Below, piece by piece: positions 1-6,935 of a stretch of DNA of 10,504 bases (positions are counted from its first letter, which is position 1; every line of letters begins with the position of its first letter). The stretch is taken from contig JAHEXO010000032.1 in the NCBI GenBank assembly GCA_023252065.1, positions 1 through 10,504 on the forward strand. The letters run 5' to 3'. The DNA comes from Nocardioides sp. (GTDB lineage: Bacteria; Actinomycetota; Actinomycetes; Propionibacteriales; Nocardioidaceae). The notes under the pieces are model-generated. The model was not told where the DNA came from and searched no databases. It worked only from the letters and a program-made list of their open reading frames with translations. The translations under genes and the position numbers were made by a program.

Positions 1-3
1 GCT

Positions 4-23
4 GTTGCCCAAACGTTGCCCAA
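4..23. repeat. Two 9-bp direct repeats, possible integrase arm sites
   Basis: GTTGCCCAA occurs at 4-12 and again at 15-23, an 11-bp offset of about one helical turn. A degenerate copy (GTTGTCC) lies at 39-45. They sit 73 bp beyond the 3' end of the tRNA-Arg gene, the usual side for tyrosine-recombinase integration. Short direct repeats of this size near a tRNA 3' end resemble arm-type integrase sites. No integrase gene is inside the window, so the role is inferred only. Apart from these repeats and the palindrome at 72-86, nothing is recognisable in bases 1-95. Confidence 0.35.
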
Positions 24-71
24 TAGGGGTTCAGATGCGTTGTCCGCGAGAGGGGCGAAACGAGAACGCGC

Positions 72-86
72 AGGTCAGGCTGACCT
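72..86 (-). terminator. Palindrome downstream of tRNA-Arg, possible terminator
   Basis: A perfect inverted repeat, AGGTCAG-G-CTGACCT, begins about 10 nt after the tRNA 3' end. As RNA it could form a 6-bp stem with a 3-nt loop. No T-run follows directly, only a loosely T-containing stretch, so intrinsic termination is uncertain. A dimeric-regulator operator is an alternative reading. Confidence 0.3.
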
Positions 87-95
87 TTGGATCGG

Positions 96-167
96 CGCCC
101 CCGGAAGGATTCGAACCTTCGCTCCCGCCTCCGGAGGGCGGTGCTCTATCCCCTGAGCTACGGGGGC
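96..167 (-). tRNA. tRNA-Arg (anticodon CCG)
   Basis: On the minus strand the full cloverleaf can be drawn in 72 nt. The acceptor stem GCCCCCG pairs with CGGGGGC, the D-arm stem is GCTC/GAGC, and the anticodon stem CCGCC/GGCGG encloses loop CTCCGGA. The variable loop is 4 nt, and the T-arm GAAGG/CCTTC carries TTCGAAT. The anticodon CCG lies at 132-134 and reads the CGG arginine codon. The discriminator base is G. CCA is not encoded (CCG follows), so it must be added by nucleotidyltransferase, as is common in actinobacteria. The gene is divergent from the PLC-like gene at 272. Confidence 0.97.
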
Positions 168-179
168 TCGGGTGGGACG

Positions 180-185
180 ACCTTA
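180..185 (-). promoter_or_regulatory. Candidate -10 box of the tRNA-Arg promoter
   Basis: The minus strand reads TAAGGT here, fitting the actinobacterial TANNNT pattern. It would place the transcription start around 173, a few bases before the mature tRNA 5' end at 167. The -35 region, near TTTCCGAC (203-210), is weak and overlaps the hairpin at 200-218. Confidence 0.4.
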
Positions 186-199
186 CAAGCGCACGGGGT

Positions 200-218
200 G
201 GAGTCGGAAACCGGCTCC
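200..218. other. 8-bp hairpin in the divergent tRNA/PLC region
   Basis: GGAGTCGG (200-207) pairs with CCGGCTCC (211-218) across an AAA loop, with one G-T wobble. It falls between the divergent tRNA and PLC-like genes and over the expected tRNA -35 region. It could be an operator or a chance GC-rich stem. No T-run makes it a terminator. Confidence 0.25.
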
Positions 219-259
219 CCGCCTCTGGTGCGGTACGTCGGGGGTCGGCTGGGCTGTGC

Positions 260-274
260 GATAGTGCGGAGGTG
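260..274 (+). promoter_or_regulatory. Possible leaderless promoter/start of the PLC-like gene
   Basis: GATAGT at 260-265 matches four of six bases of TATAAT and ends 6 nt before the GTG at 272, the right distance for transcription to begin on the start codon. GGAGGTGA (268-275), a full anti-Shine-Dalgarno match, overlaps this GTG instead of preceding it. No ATG, GTG or TTG lies at a normal distance downstream in frame, so a leaderless start is the simplest reading. The -35 is poor. Confidence 0.3.
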
Positions 275-2422
275 AGAGCAGTCCACCGGCTGCTGACGAT
301 CGCCGGAGCGCTCCTGCTACTCACCGGCATCATCGCCGGAGTCGTGAACCGCGAGGTGCTCGACCCGCACCGGTTCTCGGCCCACGTGGACGCCATCCGC
401 GTCGACCCGGCCGTCTCGCGCGAGCTCGGCGCCGTGATCACCGACCGGCTCCTCGAGGCGCAGCCCGACCTCACCGCGATCCGCCCGTTGCTGGAGGCGA
501 CGGCGGCCAGCGTGGTCGCGAGCCCGGCGCTCGGTGCGACAGTGCGCTCGGCGGGCGTCGGGCCGGTCTACCGCGGGCTCACCCACGGCGGCCAGGATTC
601 GATCGTGCTGCGGCTGGCCGACGTCGCCGCCGTCGTGCTCGGCGTCGTGGCAGTGGCGGCGCCCGAGCAGCGTGTCGCGCTACCGGCCGAGCTCGACGTA
701 CGCCTGTCGCGGTTCGGCGGCCGAGGTGTGCCGGGGGAGCCGGTGACCTGGGTCCACCTGGTCGGCCTGCTCGCCTGGCTGCTTCCCCTGCTCGCGCTGC
801 TCCTGCTGGCCGGAGCCGGGGCGACCGTAGGCGCGGAGGGACACGGCTGGCGCGACCGGCTGACCGGCGCCGCCGGCACCGTGGGCGGCGGTGCCCTGGG
901 CGCCGGCGTCACCTTGTCGGTGCTCCTCGTCGTGACCGGCTTCGTGGTCGGTCGGTCTGCCACCTCCACCCTCACCGGCGCGCTCCGGAGCGCCGTCTGG
1001 GGCCAGCTCGACGGCGCCTTCTGGGCCGCGGCCGGTGTCGTCGCCGCGTCCGGCTACCTGTTGCTGCTCCTCGCCCGACCCGGTGTAGGACTGCGTGGAG
1101 ACCTGAGCCTCACCGAGCGGGTCGCCCGGGCCTGGCGGCTCACCCTCGACCCCGGGCCGGGGCTCGAGGCTCGCATCGTCAGGGCCGGCTTCGTGGTCCT
1201 GGCCGGGGTCGCGCTGACCCTCCAGCCCCTCGAGGTCGTGCGCGCCCTGCTCTGGGGCATCGGCCTGGTCCTGCTGGTGATCGGCGTCGCGCTCGTCGCG
1301 CAGATCGTGGTCGGCGCGGTCCGCGCGGGCGTCGTACGACGCCACGTCGGGGCGCTGCTGCCCGACGACCTGCGCGTGACCCACGTCGCCGCGGTCGGGG
1401 CTCTCGTGGTGCTCGTCGCCTCCTTCGTCATCGGCGGGCGCCCCTCCGACCACGACCTCACCGCAGCGCTGGGCCAGGACACCACCACCTGCAACGGGTA
1501 CGACGCGCTGTGCGCGCGCCCCTACGACGACGTCGCGTTCCCGGCCACCCACAACGCGATGTCGGCGGCGAACGAGCCCGGCTGGTTCTTCGCCGAGCAG
1601 CCGGACGGGATCGTGCCCCAGCTCGACCACGGCATCCGCGCCTTGCTCATCGACACCTGGTACGGCCAGCGCACCAACCGCCCCGGCATCATCGCGAACA
1701 CCGACCACAGCCGCGCCGAGTCGCTGGCCGAGGCGCGAGCGTCGTTCGGCGAGGACGCCCTGCGCAGCGCGCTCCGGGTCCGTGACGCCCTGAACCTCAC
1801 GCCGCGCGGACCGGTCGAGCCCTACCTCTGCCACGCCCTCTGCGAGATCGGGTCCACCCCCTGGCTGCCGTTGATGCGCCAGGTGCACACCTGGCTCGAC
1901 GCCCACCCGCGCGAGGTCGTCACCTTCTTCATCCAGGACACCGTGAGCCCGGCCGACACCGCGAAGGTGTTCGACCGGGCCGGCCTGCTGCCCGAGGTCT
2001 ACATGCCGACCGCGGCCGACGCCGCGGCCCAGCGTTGGCCGACGCTCGGGCAGATGGTCGACTCCGGCCAGCGCGTGGTGGTGCTGATGGAGAACCACGG
2101 CGGCGGTACGGCGTACCCCTGGCTGCTCGACGGCTTCCGCTGGGCCCAGGACACGCCGTTCCTCTTCCGGAAGCCGGCAGAGCTCAGCTGCGCGGCCAAC
2201 CGGGGCACGCCGTCCAGCTCGCTGTTCCTGCTCAACCACTGGATCACCGACAAGTCGCGCGAGGTCTCCAACGCGACCCTGGTCAACGCGCGGGGTGTGC
2301 TGCTCCCGCGAGCCGAGCAGTGTCGCGACGAGCGCGGGAGGCAGCCGAACTTCGTCGCCGTCGACTTCTACGACCGAGGTGACCTGTTCGGGGTGGTCGA
2401 CACGTTGAACGGCGTGGGCTGA
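272..2422 (+). CDS. Multispanning membrane protein with extracytoplasmic PI-PLC X-like phosphodiesterase domain
   Basis: 716 residues. The N-terminal half has about seven hydrophobic segments (roughly 5-25, 160-183, 206-227, 249-268, 304-320, 325-349, 370-389), with a long loop at 26-158. Seven spans would put the C-terminus outside the membrane. Residues 405-716 resemble the PLC-like phosphodiesterase (TIM-barrel) family known from plant and fungal PI-PLC X-domain proteins: THNAM with candidate catalytic His427, LLIDTWY with Asp461, YLCHALC with candidate His521, SSSLFLLNHW near 648-657, and PNFVAVDFYDRGD near 692-704. All six cysteines (407, 414, 520, 524, 640, 684) lie in this domain and none in the membrane half, consistent with disulfides outside the cell. 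Substrate is unknown; a phosphoinositide or glycolipid headgroup is plausible in an actinobacterium. GTG272 is the only standard start after the tRNA. The flippase-like gene follows after 1 nt. Family is fairly sure, activity is not. Confidence 0.8.
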   Translation: MRAVHRLLTIAGALLLLTGIIAGVVNREVLDPHRFSAHVDAIRVDPAVSRELGAVITDRLLEAQPDLTAIRPLLEATAASVVASPALGATVRSAGVGPVYRGLTHGGQDSIVLRLADVAAVVLGVVAVAAPEQRVALPAELDVRLSRFGGRGVPGEPVTWVHLVGLLAWLLPLLALLLLAGAGATVGAEGHGWRDRLTGAAGTVGGGALGAGVTLSVLLVVTGFVVGRSATSTLTGALRSAVWGQLDGAFWAAAGVVAASGYLLLLLARPGVGLRGDLSLTERVARAWRLTLDPGPGLEARIVRAGFVVLAGVALTLQPLEVVRALLWGIGLVLLVIGVALVAQIVVGAVRAGVVRRHVGALLPDDLRVTHVAAVGALVVLVASFVIGGRPSDHDLTAALGQDTTTCNGYDALCARPYDDVAFPATHNAMSAANEPGWFFAEQPDGIVPQLDHGIRALLIDTWYGQRTNRPGIIANTDHSRAESLAEARASFGEDALRSALRVRDALNLTPRGPVEPYLCHALCEIGSTPWLPLMRQVHTWLDAHPREVVTFFIQDTVSPADTAKVFDRAGLLPEVYMPTAADAAAQRWPTLGQMVDSGQRVVVLMENHGGGTAYPWLLDGFRWAQDTPFLFRKPAELSCAANRGTPSSSLFLLNHWITDKSREVSNATLVNARGVLLPRAEQCRDERGRQPNFVAVDFYDRGDLFGVVDTLNGVG
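1330..1341. repeat. 12-bp palindrome CGTCGTACGACG (copy 1)
   Basis: Perfect palindrome inside the PLC-like gene. It is encoded by GTC-GTA-CGA-CG (Val-Val-Arg-Arg), using GTA and CGA, which are uncommon in such GC-rich genes. Further copies are at 4066 and 4493. Confidence 0.6.
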
Positions 2423-2423
2423 C

Positions 2424-3455
2424 GTGGCGGACGAGGACGTCGTGGCCCGCAGCAGGCGCTCGCCCTGGCTGACCCGCATCTTGCTGCTCGCGGCGTCCCT
2501 GGTCGTGACCTTCGTCGTGGTCCGGGTGATCGGGAAGATCGACTGGGCGTCGGTCTGGGACTCGCTCACCCACCTGGCCTGGTGGCAGCCGCTGGTCCTG
2601 CTGCTCGTCGTCGCGGTCCGCCAGGTGATGAGCGCCCTGCCGCTTGCCCTCTACATCCGCGGGCTCTCGGTCTACCGGGCGACGCTGAACGACCTCGGGG
2701 CGATCCTGATGGCCATGATCGCGCCGCCCCCGAGCGACCTGGCCCTGCGGGTCTCGATGTTCACGTCGTGGGGGATCTCGGCGGCCAAGGGGGTGGCCGG
2801 CGCGCTGATGAACACCCTGACGTTCTACGTCGTCCGGTTCGCCGCGCCCACGCTCGGCTTCCTGCTGCTGATCGCGCTGGGCCAGCCGGCCGGCTGGCGC
2901 TGGCTCGACCTGATCAGCATCGGGATCGCCCTGGTGATCCTGACCGGCATCCTGCTCGTGCTCCGCAGCGAGGCGCTGGCCCGTACCGTCGGCACGCGCA
3001 GCGGTCGCCTCGTGGGACGGTTCCGGCAGGGCGTCGACCCCGAGGCGTGGGCGAAGGCGTGCCTCACGTTCCGCTCCGACATCTCCGCGACGTTCCACCG
3101 CGGCTTCCCGCGCTCACTGCTCGCCGTCTCGGGGCTGCTGGCCGCGGACCTGACCGTCCTGGTCCTGAGCCTGCGCTTCGTGGGCGTCGGCGCGACCGAC
3201 GTGTCGGTCGCCGAGATCGCCGTCGCCGACCTCTTCGCCTACCCGTTCACGATCTTCCCCTTCACCGGCATCGGCATCGTCGACGCGATGATCCTGGCCG
3301 CCCTGGTCGAGAGCGGGGGCCAGCAGATCGAGTCCGTCGCGGTGGCCGGCCTCATCGTGTGGCGGGTGTTCACCGTCGGGGTGCCGGTGCTGATGGGAGT
3401 CGTCGCGGTCGGCACCTGGCGGCGTGGGCTGAAGAGTCGGCCGGAGCCGGCCTAG
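2424..3455 (+). CDS. Flippase-like membrane protein (LPG_synthase_TM / UPF0104 family)
   Basis: 343 residues with about eight hydrophobic segments (first at roughly 16-36, last near 309-331). The layout and motifs match the lysylphosphatidylglycerol synthase transmembrane family: a polar re-entrant stretch with PPPSDLALRVSMF (101-113), a following SWGIS, and FPFTGIGIVDA (278-288) before the last spans. The family includes the MprF flippase domain, AglD-type proteins and many uncharacterised actinobacterial lipid or glycolipid proteins. No soluble synthase (DUF2156) domain is present, so lipid aminoacylation is not expected. GTG2424 starts 1 nt after the TGA of the PLC-like gene with no strong Shine-Dalgarno, implying coupled translation and a shared process, probably moving or handling an envelope lipid. 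It ends 3 nt from the convergent permease gene. The substrate is unknown. Confidence 0.75.
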   Translation: MADEDVVARSRRSPWLTRILLLAASLVVTFVVVRVIGKIDWASVWDSLTHLAWWQPLVLLLVVAVRQVMSALPLALYIRGLSVYRATLNDLGAILMAMIAPPPSDLALRVSMFTSWGISAAKGVAGALMNTLTFYVVRFAAPTLGFLLLIALGQPAGWRWLDLISIGIALVILTGILLVLRSEALARTVGTRSGRLVGRFRQGVDPEAWAKACLTFRSDISATFHRGFPRSLLAVSGLLAADLTVLVLSLRFVGVGATDVSVAEIAVADLFAYPFTIFPFTGIGIVDAMILAALVESGGQQIESVAVAGLIVWRVFTVGVPVLMGVVAVGTWRRGLKSRPEPA

Positions 3456-3462
3456 GGCCTAG
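3439..3462. terminator. Palindrome and 7-bp tandem repeat between convergent genes
   Basis: GGCCGG-AG-CCGGCC (3439-3452) is a perfect inverted repeat at the end of the flippase-like gene. GGCCTAG is then repeated in tandem (3449-3455, 3456-3462) and supplies TAG stop codons for both converging genes. The stem could act in both directions as a terminator, but no T-run is seen. Confidence 0.35.
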
Positions 3463-5258
3463 AGCTGCCAGACCAGCGGCACGACGACCATCGCCACCAC
3501 GAACCACCAGACCATGATCGGCAGCCCGAGCCGCCAGTAGTCGCCGAACCGGTAGCCGCCCGGGCTCATGATCATCATGTTGCCGGGGGTGGCGATCGGG
3601 GTGAGCAGAGCGGCACACCCGGCCATCGCGACCACCATCAGGATCGGCTTGACCGACGTGCCGGTGGCCTGGGCGGCGGCGATCGCGATCGGGGTCACCA
3701 CCAGCACGGTGGCGGTGTTGCTGACCACCTGGCCGAGGGCGCCGGTGAGCACGAAGATCGCGGCCAGCAGGAGGTAGGGGCGGCCGGTCCCGACGGCGTC
3801 GATCAGCCACGACGAGATCTGGTCGGCGGCGCCGCTGCTCTCGATCGCGGTCGACAGCGGGATCAGCGCGCCCACCAGTACGACCGTCTGCCACGAGATC
3901 GAGCGGTAGGCCTGGGGCACGGTGACCGCCTTGGTCAGCACCATCGCGCATGCCGCGACCAGCCCGGCGATGGCGGGCGGCACCTGCCCGGAGGCGAGCA
4001 TCGCCACCAGTGCGCCCAGCACGATCACCGCCCGGGTGGCCTTCGCGCCCCACGGCACCGCCTGGCGTCGTACGACGTCGGGGGAGTCGACCAGCAGCAC
4101 GTCGCGGTCGCGGTCGAGCTGGGCCAGGGCCGACCAGCGGCCGTGCACCAGGATCGCGTCGCCCTCGGCGAGCTCCATCGGGCCGGGTCCGAGGTCGCGC
4201 CCGAGCCGCTGCACGGCCAGGATCACCAGCTCGTGCTGGCGGCGCATCCCGGCGTAGACGGTCTCGCCGACCAGCCGCGAGCGAGGCGGTACGACGACCT
4301 CGGCCACGCCGGCCTCACGGCTGAGGAGGTCGCGGGCCCCGGCGGAGGTCATGCCGACGGCGAGCCGCGCGTCGACCGCCCACTGGGTGACCTCCTGCGG
4401 CGGGCCGGTCACCACGACCACGTCGTCGTCGTGCACCACGTCGAGCACCGGCGCCCGGTCGTCGCCCGACTCGACCGCCACCACGCGCACTCCGTCGTAC
4501 GACGACACGTCGACGCCGCCGGTCGGTGTCCCGATCAGGGGCGAGCCGGAGCGCACCCGCAGGCGGTAGAACCCGTCGTCGCCGAGGTCGTAGTGGTCCT
4601 CGATCGTCTCGGCGTGCCGGCCGAGGTCGGGCGGCACGTGCTCGGGCTGTCGGGTCGGCAGCAGGCGGGGCCCCAGCACCAGGCAGATCACCACGGTGCC
4701 GAGCAGCAGCGGCAGCCCCACGAGGGCGAAGGAGAAGAACGGGAACGGACCGGCCCCGGCCTCGTCGGAGGCCTCGGAGACGATCACGTTGACCGGGCTG
4801 CTCATCAGCATCATCAGGCCGCCGGCACTGCCGGCGAACGCCACCGGCATCAGCAGCTGCGAGGGGGAGCGGCCGACCCGCTGCGCGAGCAGCACGACCA
4901 GGGGCAGCAGGGCCGCGACCGCGCCGTTGAGCGTGATCAGCGACGTCAGCAGCGCGGAGAGGAGGCACACCGCGACCAGGACCCGGCGGCGGTCGGTGCC
5001 GGCCCGGGCCAGCAGCCGCTGCCCGGCCCACGTCGTCACGCCGTTGGAGTCGATGCCCTCGCTGACCACGAACAGGGTGGCGATGAAGATGACGACCGGG
5101 TCGCCGAAGCCGGCCACCGCCTCCTGCGTGGTGACCAGCCCGGTCGCCCAGAGCCCGAGGGCCGCGCCGATGGCGACGACGCCGATCGGCAGCCGGTTCC
5201 AGATGAACAGCGCGACGACGACGCCGAGGACGACCAGCGCCTTGGTGGAGTCATCCAT
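3459..5258 (-). CDS. SLC13-family (DASS-type) permease with two TrkA-C/RCK_C domains
   Basis: 599 residues, an inner-membrane transporter of the divalent anion:Na+ symporter group, which carries dicarboxylates or sulfate. Membrane half 1 is about residues 5-200, the soluble insert about 225-395 reads as two RCK_C domains, and membrane half 2 is about 405-599. Half 2 has the family SNT signature (513-515, VVSNTATVLVVTP) and the C-terminal TPIATPGN...SPGGYRFGDYWRLG block (553-578). In half 1 the matching site reads ITLNGAVAALLP (108-119), so Asn111 is kept but the SNT triplet is not. The RCK_C insert suggests gating by a small ligand, by analogy with other RCK-bearing members. ATG5258 lies 12 nt after the abgT-like stop with no clear Shine-Dalgarno, so translation is probably coupled. 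The substrate cannot be read from sequence. Confidence 0.9.
   Translation of the reverse strand: MDDSTKALVVLGVVVALFIWNRLPIGVVAIGAALGLWATGLVTTQEAVAGFGDPVVIFIATLFVVSEGIDSNGVTTWAGQRLLARAGTDRRRVLVAVCLLSALLTSLITLNGAVAALLPLVVLLAQRVGRSPSQLLMPVAFAGSAGGLMMLMSSPVNVIVSEASDEAGAGPFPFFSFALVGLPLLLGTVVICLVLGPRLLPTRQPEHVPPDLGRHAETIEDHYDLGDDGFYRLRVRSGSPLIGTPTGGVDVSSYDGVRVVAVESGDDRAPVLDVVHDDDVVVVTGPPQEVTQWAVDARLAVGMTSAGARDLLSREAGVAEVVVPPRSRLVGETVYAGMRRQHELVILAVQRLGRDLGPGPMELAEGDAILVHGRWSALAQLDRDRDVLLVDSPDVVRRQAVPWGAKATRAVIVLGALVAMLASGQVPPAIAGLVAACAMVLTKAVTVPQAYRSISWQTVVLVGALIPLSTAIESSGAADQISSWLIDAVGTGRPYLLLAAIFVLTGALGQVVSNTATVLVVTPIAIAAAQATGTSVKPILMVVAMAGCAALLTPIATPGNMMIMSPGGYRFGDYWRLGLPIMVWWFVVAMVVVPLVWQL
4066..4077. 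repeat. 12-bp palindrome CGTCGTACGACG (copy 2)
   Basis: Same perfect palindrome as at 1330, inside the SLC13-type gene. On the minus strand it again encodes Val-Val-Arg-Arg through GTC-GTA-CGA-CG. Confidence 0.6.
4493..4504. repeat. 12-bp palindrome CGTCGTACGACG (copy 3)
   Basis: Third copy, also in the SLC13-type gene but in a different codon phase (Ser-Ser-Tyr-Asp, TCG-TCG-TAC-GAC). A shared protein motif therefore does not explain the three copies. Confidence 0.6.
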
Positions 5259-5270
5259 GGACGGGCACGG

Positions 5271-6935
5271 CTAGAGATGGACCGGCGCGCCGGGCCCCCA
5301 CGGGATGCCGATGACGTACCACGCGACGAAGAAGAGGATCCACGCCACCAGCACCACGACCGTGTAGGGGATCATCATCGACACCACCGTCCCCATCCCG
5401 GCCGAGGCGCGGTAGCGCTGGCAGACCAGGATGATGAAGGGCAGGTAGACCATCAACGGCGTGATCACGTTGGCCGGACCGTCGCCCACGCGGTACGCCG
5501 CCATCACGGTCTGCGGTGCGATGCCGAGGTTGTAGAACAGCGGGATGAAGATCGGCGCCATGATCGCCCACTTGGGGATCACCCCCGGCATGATGATGTC
5601 GATTAGGAACACCAGCAGGATGAAGCCGACCAGCAGCGCGAGCGCCCCGATGTTGGCGTTCCCGAGCTGGTCGGCCAGCTTCGTGGCCACCACAGCGGAG
5701 ATGTTCGAGTAGTTGAAGAACGTGATGAACTGCGCGATCAGCAGCATCAGGAAGATCAGCCCACCGAGACCGTTGAAGGTCTTGGTGATCGCGTTGATGA
5801 CGTTGTTGCTGCCGACCAGGCTGTTGGCGCCGCGGCCGTAGCCGAGCCCGGCGGCCAGGAACAGCATCGAGATGATGAACAGCAGGCTGCCCATGAACGG
5901 TGAGTTGCCGAAGATCTCGCCGGTGTCGGGGTTGCGCAGGGGTGCGTTCGGCAGGACCGTCAGCAGCGTCACGATCGCCACCGCCACCAGGGTGTAGATG
6001 CCGGCCAGGCGCAGGCCCCGGGCCTCGTGGGCCAGCTCGTCGCCGGTCGGCACGTGGTCGACCGGTGCGTCAGCGGGCCGCTCCGCGGGGTCCCACCTGC
6101 CCATGCGGGGCTCGACGTACCGCTCGGTGAGCACCGTCATCACGATCGCGCAGAAGATCGTAGAGGCGATCGCGAAGTAGAAGTTCTGCGTGACGTTCAG
6201 TGGCGCGGCGTTGGGCGCGACGCCGCCCATGATCTCGTTGGTGACCTCGGTGATGATGCCGTCGGCCGGCGTGATCAGGACGTTGACGAAGAAGGCCGCG
6301 CTGACACCGGCGTACGCCGCGGCGATGCCGGCCAGCGGGTGTCGCCCGAGGCTGACGAAGGCCGCCGCCCCGAGCGGGATCAGCACCAGGTAGCCGGCGT
6401 CGGACGCCACGCTCGAGATCCCGCCGAGCAGCACGATGATGAACGTGATGGCGCTCGCCGGCGCCACCTGCACCATCTTGCGGATCAGGGCGGCGATCAG
6501 GCCGGCCTCCTCGGCGACGCCGACGCCGATCATCGCCACCAGGATCACCGCGACCACACCGAAGTCGTTGAAGTTCTGCACGACCGTGGTGAACATGTGG
6601 GCGATGCCCTCGCGGCTGAGCAGGCTCTTGACCTCGATGGTCTCCTGCTTCACCTGGTAGTTCGGCTCGACCGGCAGCGGCTCCATGTCGATCGACGGGT
6701 ACGTCGAGCCGCCGTCGTCGTAGACCTGGCTGGCGCTGACGGGGTCGGGCTCGGCGACGTCGGTGGTGACGCTGACCCCGAACCACGAGAGCACCGCGGA
6801 GAGCAGGATCACGCCGACGATCAGGCCGAGGAAGATCATCGCCGGGTGTGGCACCTTGTTGCCGACGCGCTCGATCCAGCCGAGGAAGCCGCCGCCCTCC
6901 TGCGTCTCCTCCGCCGGGGTCTCGGCGGCACTCAC
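5271..6935 (-). CDS. abgT: AbgT-family transporter (p-aminobenzoyl-glutamate type)
   Basis: 554 residues, the usual size for this family, with many membrane spans after a short acidic N-terminus. The family takes up p-aminobenzoyl-glutamate (E. coli AbgT) or exports sulfonamide-like antimetabolites (MtrF, YdaH). Diagnostic blocks are SVASDAGYLVLIPLG (175-189), LGRHPLAGIAAAYAGVSAAF (196-215), PKWAIMAPIFIPLF (454-467) and AYRVGDGPANVITPLMVYLP (480-499). Counting against functional MtrF/YdaH residues as I remember them, Asp179, Trp456, Pro474, Arg482, Asp485 and Pro493 are kept, while the serine three residues before the tryptophan is Ile453. The GTG start at 6935 overlaps the aminopeptidase stop (GTGA) behind a GGGGG ribosome site, and the SLC13-type gene follows by 12 nt. 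Import versus export, and the true substrate, are open. Confidence 0.92.
   Translation of the reverse strand: MSAAETPAEETQEGGGFLGWIERVGNKVPHPAMIFLGLIVGVILLSAVLSWFGVSVTTDVAEPDPVSASQVYDDGGSTYPSIDMEPLPVEPNYQVKQETIEVKSLLSREGIAHMFTTVVQNFNDFGVVAVILVAMIGVGVAEEAGLIAALIRKMVQVAPASAITFIIVLLGGISSVASDAGYLVLIPLGAAAFVSLGRHPLAGIAAAYAGVSAAFFVNVLITPADGIITEVTNEIMGGVAPNAAPLNVTQNFYFAIASTIFCAIVMTVLTERYVEPRMGRWDPAERPADAPVDHVPTGDELAHEARGLRLAGIYTLVAVAIVTLLTVLPNAPLRNPDTGEIFGNSPFMGSLLFIISMLFLAAGLGYGRGANSLVGSNNVINAITKTFNGLGGLIFLMLLIAQFITFFNYSNISAVVATKLADQLGNANIGALALLVGFILLVFLIDIIMPGVIPKWAIMAPIFIPLFYNLGIAPQTVMAAYRVGDGPANVITPLMVYLPFIILVCQRYRASAGMGTVVSMMIPYTVVVLVAWILFFVAWYVIGIPWGPGAPVHL
6308..6319. repeat. 12-bp palindrome CGGCGTACGCCG (copy 1)
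   Basis: Perfect CGTACG-centred palindrome inside abgT, encoding Ala-Tyr-Ala as GCG-TAC-GCC. Sister copies are at 9217 and 10262. Confidence 0.55.

Noticed and set aside
5..271. Upstream in-frame extension of the PLC-like gene to the left edge
   Set aside because: It would translate through the tRNA-Arg gene on the opposite strand and has no membrane-protein or family character; GTG272 begins a normal signal-anchor-like N-terminus.
680..2569. 629-codon open frame on the minus strand opposite the PLC-like gene
   Set aside because: Composition is Arg/Gly/Asp/Gln-rich shadow sequence typical of GC-rich DNA, with no domain, and the opposite strand encodes a recognisable protein.
4143..5606. 487-codon plus-strand open frame
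   Set aside because: It is His/Asp/Arg-rich low-complexity shadow antisense to the SLC13-type and AbgT genes and runs across their junction.
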